From Populus alba (Eukaryota > Streptophyta > Magnoliopsida > Malpighiales > Salicaceae), in NCBI RefSeq assembly GCF_005239225.2, contig NC_133292.1, positions 12,673,965-12,737,964 of the forward strand: a stretch of DNA of 64,000 nucleotides, given 5' to 3'. The position numbers and the translations under genes were made by a program. Positions 25,273-35,707 of the stretch are shown here, piece by piece. Every line of letters begins with the position of its first letter. The first letter of the stretch is position 1. The notes below the pieces were generated by a model. It worked only from the letters and a program-made list of their open reading frames with translations, ran no database searches and had not been told where the DNA came from.

Positions 25273-26817
25273 CTCTTCTTGTCTTTGACAGCCAAAAAAA
25301 ATCACATTTTTTACAGGGATAGCTGAACTTTCTCCGTGGGAATTGAAGCGGCCCTGTAGGCTTTTTGAGAAGAGTGGGGGCAAGGGGGCCTGGCTCAAGC
25401 TTGCTGTAAAAAAAAAACTCTACCATTGGTATGTTCATGTCTATGAATCAGCGCATGTATCAAGTAACAGCAGTAAAATATGGCCATGGTAAAGATGAAG
25501 ATTTTTGCTCTTCCTGTTACTTCCATTGTCAGACTTGACTGAACTCTACCTAGAATTAATTACCATGAAATTAAAATCACTTTTCCTGACGATGAAGAAG
25601 CATTGTTCAACAGTTGATATTGTCTTTGCTTGTTGAACTAGCAAAAACCTAGATATGTGTTTCTCCAACAATGCAAGACTTGTTTGTTTTGGCATCGGTG
25701 AAATCAAACCTTGCCTTAGCTGGCATCCTCTTCTTGAAGTAGATGTGAATAAATGCCATAGATACGCGGGTAGGACTGGTATGAGTATGACATTTTGCAA
25801 GTTCTTGAATGTCTCGTTAGATTTCATAGCCATTTTGTCCCGTTTGTGCTCATCCAGTTTAAAAGGTTTATACATAGTTATTAAACATCCAAGAACGACT
25901 CGGATATTAGGTCGTCGGGTCAACCCGAATCTATGTTTTTTTAATATAAATACCATATAGTATAAGCTCTAATAGCTTGTTATCTTTTCATCACTCGTTA
26001 AAAAATGTTAAGCATACAGTATAGATTAACGTGAGGGGAAAAAAAAGTACATGAGTGAAAAAAAAAACATGTGGATTCTTATGAGAATATTATGGGCGTG
26101 CTTGGCACCCACGTAATTGATTCAAGAGATAAAAAGACAGAGAGAGAGAAATGGATCCTTGCTAATATCATCAATGATGATGACATGATCTTAATTCGCG
26201 GATAATCATGCTACTTTTTTATATTGCTTAATTACTTTAATGCCAGAACTTATCCTTTGATATTTGTGTAGGATATATCCAAAACTAGACCAGATTTAAG
26301 ATCTGCATCACAACTCACAAGTAAGTTCATTTGAATTAATTCAAAAAATAATAAAATAATATTATTTTAATTAAGAAAAACAATTCTTTTAATTTATATG
26401 ATAAATTACCTGTTAAAAAAGGTTTAGTTCAAGAATCACATATTGTTGTCAAATTCTATTATAAAAATAGAAATTATAATGGTCTGATCTCTCATCTGGG
26501 ACAAAATACTAAAATATTCCACTGTAATGATATGATTTTATGGAAAATTCATATAGTTGCTTTATATGGTTAGTTTTCATGACTCTTGAAAAACAATTGA
26601 AATAAAAAAAACAAAAAAAAACTGACGACTAATTACTTAATTAGAGCAAACTCAATTCTCTGTAGAGAGAAAGCTAGGCAAAAGAAAGACAAAATCTTCA
26701 AAATAAAAAGTTATGCAAGATGTGTTCCAATCCTGCTGTATTTGTGACAAATTGGTGACCGGCCCACAACTTTTCTTGCCCTTGTCTTTGCTTTTGCGTG
26801 ATTCATGTAAGCTGCTG

Positions 26818-26880
26818 GCAAGCTAGTGGTTGTTGCTAATACTTGCAAGCTAGTGGTTGTTGCTAATACTTGCAAGCTAG
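26818..26880. repeat. 27-base tandem repeat, about 2.3 copies
   Basis: The unit starts GCAAGCTAGTGGTTGTTGCT and ends AATACTT. Exact copies lie at 26818-26844 and 26845-26871, followed by nine more bases of a third. The lack of differences suggests a recent duplication. Confidence 0.93.
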
Positions 26881-27407
26881 TTCAACCACCAAATGTCTTG
26901 TTTCTTTAGCTACAATAACCAAAATCTGTAGAAGTGGTGAAGACATGGATTACAAGTGTTTTTGTTCTTTATTTTCGAGAAAAAAATCACAATCCCTTAA
27001 GTTTTCTGGTTATGATAAAATTCTTTTTTTATTCAACGATAAAGATATTTTTAAATTAATTTATGTATTAATTAAGAAACTGGGCTCAATCCAACAAATT
27101 AATCTAGTGACTTGTTGATCTAGATTTAATACAAGTTAAGTTTTATTTTAAATTAAATGACAGCTGAACTGGTTAAACTCAATTATTCAAGCAAACTCCT
27201 GCTGTTGTCTTATTCAAGCAAACTCATTCTGGCAACGCCGCTCGATAAACTTGCCGAAAGACTGGCGGTGTCCCCATCTCGGAGTTCTTGGTTTGTGCCG
27301 CGAAACGCCTTTGTTATCTCCACGTGGATGCAGGTAGTGTTGAACGATTTCATGAGTGTCTGCGTGTGTGGGAACTCAAAGATTATGATTCTGGGGAGTG
27401 GTTTATG

Positions 27408-27800
27408 AGGTCCAAACTACAGCCTTCGTTGCATCTTGAACAACCTTATGCGTATTGGCTTTGATACGTACAAGTTCATGGTTTTCGTTATCCATAGCAA
27501 TCATACCATTAACATCTTCAACAACCTTATTTCTATTGGCTCGATCCATAATAATATTCAGATTTATTAAGTCTTCATCCTCGTTGGTTTGTCCATAAAA
27601 ATCTTGCTTTAACTATGGTGAAAACACTGATTAGTTGCCATTCAATTGACCATCTTCACAGCGACAATACATTATAACATTGAGATTATGGTCTTCATCC
27701 CCCATAACAATAACATCATTAACATCTTCAACAACATCATCCCCGTTAGTTCGATCCATAATAACATCATCGCTCTCATGATTCATCAAGTAAACGCCAT
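27408..27800 (-). pseudogene. Decayed coding-like sequence with 70-codon internal repeat
   Basis: On the minus strand two stretches 210 bases apart, in the same frame, read alike: IMDRTNGDDVVEDVNDVIVM (near 27760-27690) and IMDRANRNKVVEDVNGMIAM (near 27550-27480). Two stop codons, TAA then TAG, lie between them in that frame, and the second unit runs to a TAA at about 27408. An open stretch upstream at 27786-27971 is in another frame. The repeat length is a multiple of three and the changes largely keep the acidic character, which suggests a former repeat-bearing protein. I do not recognise it. A transposon remnant, or plain expansion of CAT/AAC words on the plus strand, are alternatives. Confidence 0.35.
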
Positions 27801-28044
27801 GAAAGAAAAAGTTAGCATCTCACAAGAAAATTGGTTCATTTTGTTATTAATGATCCTGATATCACTTTTGAATGAAGTTCTTTTACCACTTCCCTTGAAA
27901 ATTATATTCAAGGGTGTAATGTATCCAAGCATATCGTGTGCAAAATCCTGCTTATTGGTAGCTACTACCATGCCAAGGGTGGTAGAAGCAACTAAAAAGT
28001 GATGCCTCCTTCATTCTTTTCATTCTTCACAAAACACAATGGCA

Positions 28045-30637
28045 TCAGTCCCGTACTTCCTCTTGCTTCTTCCCACCAGATTTGAGGTACCATCCCAGAG
28101 CACCAAGAGCTGTAATAGTACCAGCTACAACTGCATAATTCCGGTATTTGTCAGTTGATACTTTTTCAGTGGATGATCCTGGTGGTGTTGAGGAAGCAGC
28201 GGTGCTTGCTTTGACATCAGCTGGTGCCCCACCTGTGCCTGAGGCAGTTGTCTCCTCGGGTTTAGGACCCTGAATAAAATAAACAAGTTTGAGCTTCAAG
28301 GAATTGATACAGCTACACCCAAGGAAACCTAATTAAACACAGTGCAGCAGATATAGTATCTTTTTTGAGAAAGCTGAAAGGGGTGAATTTTTACCCCTGT
28401 AATAGTACCCCAAACCCAAGAGGTAATATTAAATGCTTGAAAAAAATAATCAAGAAGCCCGAAAGATGTATTCTATTCTGATAATAGCACATACGATGGC
28501 AATAACAAAGTTCAAAAGAAAATGTGCTATAACCATACCTTGCGTGCAAGTTTCTCCAGTTTTTCTTGCTCAACTTTCTGCAAAAGCCAAAACAATGCAA
28601 TGCATCATAAGCTATATGAAAAGAAGTAGAAGTCCTAAGAAATCAGGCATCCTTTCATTAAAATGCTGTAAAACTACTACATAATAAAGTAGATAAAAAT
28701 ATTTAATCAGTTTTGCCAGGGCACCAATCAGACATAATGACATTTATTATGATTTCAGTACAAGCAAGATACTCAATTGCTTTGGCGCAAAAGACAACAA
28801 TAACATACACACAGGGTTCTTCTTTAACTCTTTTGGTGTCATACACATCTTAATAAAATGCCATCCCAAGTCCCATCTCTTTCTCTCATCTGGTTAAATA
28901 ATAGGGAAGCACAGTTCTTGACAGAAATAATAGGTAAAGATAATAATTTGAACTTTCAACAGCAAGATTGCTGCCTACAAGAAATAATGTAAACTTTACC
29001 ACCAAAAGTACCACTCATTTTGAAATTAACCATTTTTTATCTGTAATTGGTGGATAAATTTGGATGCTTTAAATCAATGCATCATCCCATCAATTAAAAC
29101 ATAGAAGATGGCAAGACTCAAAGAGACATTTTCCCCTAACAAACCATTCACCTACTCAATCCTTTCAGGAAAAAATGGCTCAATTGCCGCATAGAATTCG
29201 TATGAAAGCTTCTTTTTCTTTTTGTTCCCATATGATTTGTCTCTCTCAAAAAGGAAAGCAAAGTGGTGTCAATGCCAAGAAAGCAGTTCATAATTGCACC
29301 AAACGAATTAGCGGTTAAGAGCCAACAAAGGTAATCAGGCACTAAAATCTAATAGGATTGATAACTAACAGTTCAACACCGCATATATGTCAGTTTACCA
29401 AGTTGCAAGTTTAAAGGTAGGCGCTTTTTTTTTCAATCAAACTGTAAAGATAGGGATGATGGCCTTTTCAATTTCTTATAATTGCAAAAAGAAAATATCA
29501 TTTTTTGGCATTTAAACAAAGCACTTTCAACTTTATTCATATTTTACAGATATAAGAAAAACACAAAAGTCAAGCATCACTAGTGTGTTTTGTCCCACGG
29601 CTATGTGCTGGAGCTGAATGAACATCTTAATTGCACAAACAAACTTTTCAGAAAAGGTTTCATTTTCCACAGAATTTCAACCATATTTCCTCACTTTCTA
29701 TTTGCTTACTGTCACAGGTTGAATACACTACTAACCATTTCCCACAGGACAAACTTCCCCTCAAATTGCATTTGCCCTTTTTACTAGAAAATGTAGAATA
29801 ATAAGCTTTTAGATTGTTTTTGCCACAACTTTTCTGGTAAATCAAACAGTTGCCCGAAAACTAATTTCCTCTTGTTTCACTCTCTTTTACCTCAATTTTC
29901 CTAGAAATGACATTCCTATACAACTTTCTGACAAGCACTAGGGGGTGCAACATATTCCCAACAAGCATCTAATCCTCATGCACTACCAAAACTGAAAACA
30001 TTTTAATTCCAATACGTGCAATTTAAAAAATCCCACCCACTAATAACTACAACCCGCAAACCGAAAATGCAAAACAAACACTAACTCGAGCATTCCACCA
30101 ACTAACAGAACACAACCAATATCAGTTTCAGTCTTTCACGATACCCCACAACGAAAACAGTTTACAATAAGGTGGTCTCGTAATAATTATCAAGCTAGCA
30201 TTCAACCCAACAGGCATTGTTTACACCCCATTTCCAACGAACCATCAATTTTTTTTCTGTTACAAGAGGCTGGTTCTCTATTCTTCTTAGATCATAACAT
30301 AATCAAAATCCCAAATCCACCAATTACGCTACTATCACTACAAGCAAGCCTTATTTAGGACTAAATTGCAAAAAAAAATGACAGATTTTCTTCGTTGTAG
30401 CAAAAGCAAAAAAGGAACTTTTCAGGACAATATCAAAAATAAAATTGATAAGTTTGCAAAACAAAAACCAAAGGCAAAAACTGTAAAAAATAAATGCTGG
30501 GTTTTTCTTTTATTTATTTATATTACCTTAATGTAAACATTTTCTGCGGCCTTTTCCTCTTCGCCAAGCACTTTACCACCACTCGAAAACCTTCTAAGGA
30601 CTACTCGTCTTGCTGCAGAACCAATTGCCGTCGCCAT
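28045..30637 (-). CDS. Small mitochondrial IF1-like membrane protein
   Basis: Three coding exons on the minus strand, 30527-30637, 28539-28577 and 28045-28269, all phase 0, giving 124 residues. Residues 1-18 are rich in Arg/Ala/Val (ARRVVLRRFSS), a typical mitochondrial targeting start. The next part (GEEEKAAENVYIKKVEQEKL) is a charged helix resembling the ATP synthase inhibitor IF1 family. After a Gly/Ala/Ser/Thr linker there is a predicted membrane span (YAVVAGTITALGALGWYL) and a short basic tail. This layout matches Arabidopsis At2g27730, which I recall as a mitochondrial inner-membrane protein found in respiratory-complex preparations and often mislabelled copper ion binding; no copper motif is visible here. 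Whether it regulates ATP synthase or sits in complex I is not settled by the sequence. Intron 1 is nearly 2 kb. Confidence 0.85.
28578..30526. other. Long first intron of the IF1-like gene
   Basis: AT-rich intron of 1949 bases with no nested gene, tRNA or element that I can name. Small open frames here are chance. Confidence 0.5.
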
Positions 30638-31974
30638 CGTGAGCACTCCTAATTACCACCTGAAATCATCAACTGATTAGCAATTTCAATCGAAGAGACG
30701 GCAGTGTTGATAATCTTGGATATTAAATTAGGTATTAAGAGATATATTTATTAGCCTACTGAGCAAAATATGCAGCACCGATGCAGTGTGGGAGAGGGAG
30801 AGCGAGGGAGTGATGGTGTGGGTTTGCTACTTTGCTTGGCTTACAAGAGGGCTGGCTGGCTTTGCTTGGAAATGTTAACGTGGGATGGGAATCAAGTGGA
30901 GTTGTCGAGGAAAGAAGATTCTGACCGTTGATTTTGAGTTTTTAGGTGGCATGATGATTTTTTAGTGGGACCGGGTGTAAGAGTCATTCAAAGGTTATCC
31001 CATATAAAATATAGATCAATCAAGTTTATCCAAAAAATTTTAAAATGTCAAAATAATATTATTTTAAAAATATTAATTTTTTAAAAAAGAAATAATAAGT
31101 TTTAATTAATTGATTGAGCCAGGTTTTTTTTCTTATCATGCAATTATACTAATTAATTTCTTTATATTTATTTTTATAAAATCTAGCCCGAGTCAGGTGA
31201 GAGGTTAACCTGTCATGCTAAAACGAGTTTAATAATAGTGTAAGGAACTTTCTATTAGGCTGGCTTTAGTTTGCTAGTGTATCTGATGATTCTGATCTAG
31301 ACTAGAAGAGAGCGGAAAACGAAAGCTGCAAAAAAAAGGTCCCTATATTTTCTGATATTCTCAATTGAGTATCTCCTTTCATATTCATTTATGGATTCAT
31401 CCAACTTGTGCTTTAGTTTTTGTAATAATGACGTTGTTTGTGGGAAACATTTGTGGAGAGTTTGGCTAAAAAACTTAATTGAGACTTTTTTAATACTCCA
31501 AGGACTCGATAGAGACAAAAAATATCTCCAGGGACTTAAACGAGACGAGGTTTCTTCTTTCCTTTTTCTTTGCCTATTAGGTATTTTGACAACTTCCTAC
31601 AAAGGGAAAACCTGTCGTTAGGTCAGATTTCATTATTGACACAAGCAAATATTGAGCAGATGAATTTGAGCTGAAAAACACCGCAGTCATTTTAGAAACC
31701 AGTGACATTAATTAGCAAACCAGCTGCATCCAGTAGAAGTTGAAGCAAAAAAAACCAAGGGAATTGACATTGATTTTGTTCAAGAAGATTTCCTCCGAGA
31801 GAGATTACAAAGACAGAAGGGATATAAATAAAGGACATGATAATACATGATACACAGGATTTGTTCTCTCCAGTACATCAACAAATTATCTCATTTCTAG
31901 ATACATTTCTCCCATCAAAATGTAGCTTGTAGAATCTGTTGGATAGCTTTTATGGATCTGCAACGTTTCTTCAT
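30638..31974. other. Intergenic spacer
   Basis: Upstream region of the IF1-like gene, then AT-rich repeat-like sequence (31010-31230, with GCCCGAGTCAGGTGAGAGGTTAACCT-type words split by substitutions). The part next to 31975 is probably the RPL32 3' UTR. Confidence 0.4.
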
Positions 31975-33730
31975 CTACTCATTTTTCAACTTGTTGCTCA
32001 AAAAACTTTTCGATTTGCCCGTGTAAATAGATTTTGCTAACGATAAGGCTTTTAATGCTGCAGAAGATGCCTTTCTTTTCCAAATGTTTTTGCGAATTCG
32101 CTTCTTTGTTCTAGAAGTACGTTTTTTTGGAACAGCAGCAACTGCAGTAAAAAAACAATGAGGTTACATGTTATGCAACTGTGCAAACACACAAGCAGAC
32201 ACAGGTATGATCATTGCATGCGCAAAGCTAAGAATGCTACTCACAAATTTTTAAGGTTTTCATGCATAGGAATAGTTGCCCATAATACTGTAAAATGATA
32301 GCAAAGGGCAAATTCACAAGCATTTAAGAGTTAGCTTCATCTACTGTATCCTGCACACGTCCCTCCTCACACAACAGACAGATTATTTGTCATGCTTGCA
32401 ACAAACATAAAGATGTAAGAACCCGCTTCTAGACAAACACAGGTAATATTTTTGAATAGGAAGTTAAGTTTGACAGGTAACAACATTGATGTTGCAAAAG
32501 TTGTATGCCTCCATGGTGCACTGGGTGTCAACCACAGATATCAAGATGGAAAGTGAAACTGGGATAAGAACTTACGCCTTCCAAGGTCATCCTCGAGCTC
32601 ATCAATCTCAAAACCGCTTCCAATCAGAGTGTCAAAACCAATTGATGGTATCTGTGTTTTTTTTTTTTTTTTGTTAGAACTCCAAAACTGAGTTGAAGTA
32701 TAAAATAAAGGAGAGAAGTCTGAAATAAGAACATAAACCATGCTTCCAATCAAGGAAAGGAAAAGGGCATCCTTTTAACAGGACAAAAGAAAAAAAACAT
32801 TATGCTTAAATATTCAAACATTACCTGATCATCCACTATTTCTGCCTCTACCACTTCTGCGTTACCAAAAATTATGCAAGGATAAGTTAACTAGTTCACA
32901 GGAGCCCATAAAAACCAAATGAAAATACAGAAAGGCAACACAAATCAGTGTTAGCAACAATGTTTCCTAGATCATCCCCATGACAGATTTCATCCTTAGG
33001 GGCACCATGTGTAATATTTTTAGGATTAATATGTGATCTTGTTATCTGAATTTGAAAAAGGCAATCAAGCATCATGATTGTATATGCATTAATCGAAACA
33101 ATTTCAGAACCAAAACCGAAACATTTTGCTGCAAATGCAGTGCTTTCAAGTCCTACCTGTTGAAGTGCATCCATTTGTTGTATCACCATGGTAATCCTAG
33201 TAAACATTCGTGATTTTTCAAAAAACAATATCAGATTATGGAAAGCAACCTGTATTCAAGTCCAAGTATGATGGAAGTTAAGGCCAAGAACACTCACCCC
33301 TATAGTAAGACCAGTAGCATGAACATTCGCAGCTGTAAAACCTATTTAGAGCAAAATACAAACTTCAATAATAGTAAAATTTGCCATGATTATATCTAAC
33401 TTGGGAAGTTAAAAATTCAAACTTCTCAGAAATGAAGCAACAAAAACACAATAAATTATTCACTGAAGTCTCAGGAATGCATTCATCACCTAATTTCAAG
33501 CTTGAAACTAAATAATTTCAACAGGAAATTGAAAACAACAACATTTGCAGTTAATTTTCGAAGATTAAACATCAAAGAACGAAAAATAACAAATATATTA
33601 AACATACATGAACTCAGCAAGGCCAAAATCATGATGCAGTTACAGAACCCATCAAAAAACAAATTCAATAGATAAAACCCATTAACCAAAAACAAAAACC
33701 AAGCACGCGCATTTACTCTTTTTCTCTAAT

Positions 33731-33787
<57 letters not shown>

Positions 33788-33980
33788 CATTGGAGGTGCC
33801 ATTAAGAACAGCAGCAGCAGCTTTCTTATTGGTAGCAGTCTTGGCAGCGAGAGAGAAAGAAAAAGATTGAAGTGGGAGACTAACGGAGACGCCATGGAAT
33901 GAGGAATGATTAGAGGGAAGTGGAGAGGGGAGAGAGTGAAGCGTTGGTTGAGATGCTGTGAGTGTTGCGTGGGCTGCCAT
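31975..33980 (-). CDS. RPL32: Plastid ribosomal protein L32, nuclear-encoded, fused to Cu/Zn-SOD exons
   Basis: Four coding exons on the minus strand: 33788-33980, 32825-32856, 32576-32651 and 31975-32141, giving 155 residues. Exon 1 encodes a chloroplast transit peptide and the first residues of plastid Cu/Zn superoxide dismutase ([13 protein letters not shown]). Exons 2 and 3 also match [21 protein letters not shown] answers its VAEATIVDNQIP region and DELEDDLGR its HELEDDLGK, with the ligand His now Asp. Exon 4 supplies nearly all of L32 ([20 protein letters not shown] to ...[12 protein letters not shown]). Junction phases are 1, 0 and 1, so the frame is kept. L32 is part of the large subunit of the plastid ribosome. 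The gene is usually in plastid DNA; I recall a nuclear copy with an SOD-type transit peptide reported in Populus. Intron 1 keeps the discarded SOD exons. Its donor (G|GTCTGT) is weak and is followed directly by a GA/CT microsatellite. Confidence 0.93.
32946..33332 (-). pseudogene. Relic Cu/Zn-SOD exons inside RPL32 intron 1
   Basis: Three worn exons of plastid Cu/Zn superoxide dismutase survive in order on the minus strand. The first, 33298-33332, reads [12 protein letters not shown] with AG and GT borders intact. The second, about 33157-33200, ends [11 protein letters not shown] at an AG|GTAGGA donor. The third, 32946-33045, reads [19 protein letters not shown] then [11 protein letters not shown]. 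After the third, the expected GT donor reads AT, which would explain why it is no longer used. The upstream His-x-His copper-ligand stretch is not readable. As exon 1 ends in phase 1 and the exon after this block starts in phase 1, skipping all three keeps the RPL32 frame. Confidence 0.88.
33736..33782. repeat. (GA)n microsatellite at the RPL32 exon 1 donor
   Basis: About 23 GA repeats starting within six bases of the first splice donor of RPL32. On the coding strand it reads GTCTGTCTCTCT..., so the donor region runs into a CT tract. Confidence 0.95.
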
Positions 33981-35707
33981 GGCTACTGCTTTTGCATTTC
34001 TTACGATTTGGGATAAGATAGTAATAGAGAGAAATTCTGTAGATAATGTTTAGTGAGCTGGGCTGAGCTTTCCTGGTGGAGTCTGCTCTGCCAATATAGC
34101 CCAGTAAAGCTTTGAGCTTTTTTATATAAAAAACAAAAGCCCAGTACGAGGTAGGATGTGATAGAAGAACGTACAGATGATGGTGATGATTTGGAAAAGA
34201 AAGAAAGAAAAGTTAATTTAAGAGTCAACTACGTTGTTGTTTGCACTGTGCTGGTAAAATTAATTAAATATAATGTAAAAAACGTTATTTAAGGTGTTGC
34301 ACGCATGTTTTATAATAAAATAAAAAATTTAAATTGTGCATGGTTCACCCGACTAACTTGATAGGTTTGAATATATTTTAGATAATTATTAAAAATATAA
34401 CTTGATTAAAAAAATAAATATGATATTTTTATTTTAATATTAAAATGAAAACATATTGGACTAACTTAAAGCAACTGTAATTGACTTATCAAATTCACAA
34501 TCTAAATTATAATATCAAGATAAACTCATGGAAAACAAAATAAAACAAAATATAAATTTTAATTTTTTTTAAACCTAGTATTAAAGTGTGAAATTGAAAA
34601 ACAAAAACAAAAATAAAAAATATATATATATACATATATAAAAAAATAATTCAAGTCAATTCAAGTTAACTCGTCAAAATTGCAACTTAATTTATGCAAC
34701 CAGGATAACTTCATAATAGAAAAAAATCGAGACAAATAATAAAACTCAATTTTCAATCAATATGATGTTAAATAATAAAATTGAAAAAAAAATTAACTAT
34801 ACAAGAGAAAAAAAATTGACTTGTATTAACCCGAGTAAATATGCTAAATCTTAATTAAATCAGGATAATTTTTATAAAAAATAAATTTAAAAAAATATAG
34901 ACAGCCAAATATTGAAGGAAGAGGTTGCATAAAAAAAAAATCAACAAGAAATTTAAAAAAAAAAAAACAGAATTAATTTATCAAAGCTGCAATCTAAATT
35001 TTGAGATTAGAATAAGCAAATCCATAAAAAAATAAAAGATTAAAAAAAACCTTAAAATAACAAAAAGAAAGAGAAAAGAAAAAAATGTGAACAAGGAGAG
35101 GAATAATCCTCAATCAGTTTTTGTTAATTAATCATTTAAATCTTGTAAAAAATCTTGAAATTAATACATCATTGAAAAAACCTCTGCTTTCAACATTAGT
35201 TTAATGGAATGGAATTAGGATCAGGAATAAATTCATAGAAGAAAACGCTTCTTGGAGTATAGTTATCAAACAGTGATAGATCAATTCGTTAAATTTAATT
35301 TAATGTTTGATCTGTTTAGAAAGCTGGCCCAAATAAATTTCAAGCTGACTTGTGATGTCAGAAAATCAAATGGAATTTTCTTTTATTTATCTAAAACGAC
35401 GATGTTTTTAGATAAAACAGTAAAAAAACACAACATACGTGGGTTCATAATCCACTGATCCAGAGTTAGCCGTGTCACATGCATTGCCATGACTAACGAG
35501 TAATTGAATTGAGATTTCCTAAAAATGGCCAGCAAGACCACCTCTGCCACGTAAACTTACCACGAATCCCACGTGGCCCAACCCCACCGGCGCATTCCAC
35601 GTAAATTCCCTCCTCTCTCCCCACTAACTTTAGCTTCCCCAGACCCCCCCGTTTGTTTCCCGAGAAAATAAAACAGTAATAACAATAATAATCTCTACAA
35701 CTCCACC
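33981..35707. repeat. Intergenic spacer with dispersed AT-rich repeat
   Basis: Divergent spacer between RPL32 and SEC23. About 34330-35100 is a copy of the dispersed repeat seen at 1.2-2.2 kb and 43.2-44.2 kb; its core CAATTTTCAATCAATATGAT lies near 34748. The last 200 bases before SEC23 (35510-35700) are GC-rich with CACGTGG and CCACGTAA words, as expected of a promoter and 5' UTR. Confidence 0.5.

Larger units (their letters stand above)
24813..27407. other. Intergenic: ROPGAP upstream region and spacer
   Basis: The first few hundred bases are pyrimidine-rich on the coding strand, with GA/CT tracts near 25105-25122 and a (GGCTGT)n hexamer tract at about 25245-25272. Around 25880-25930 are words such as GGGTCAACCCG that are common in dispersed poplar repeats. 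A tandem repeat of 27 bases lies at 26818-26880. An 83-codon open frame at 27157-27408 on the plus strand matches no family I know. Confidence 0.45.

Noticed and set aside
27646..28002. 118-codon plus-strand open frame
   Set aside because: His/Asn/Ile-rich reading of the CAT/AAC repeat; the minus-strand reading with a 70-codon repeat is more protein-like, and no start context or homologue is evident.
32896..33228. Separate small gene containing THGAPKDE
   Set aside because: This open frame is relic SOD exon sequence running through intron; it has no own start or partner exons and a mutated donor.
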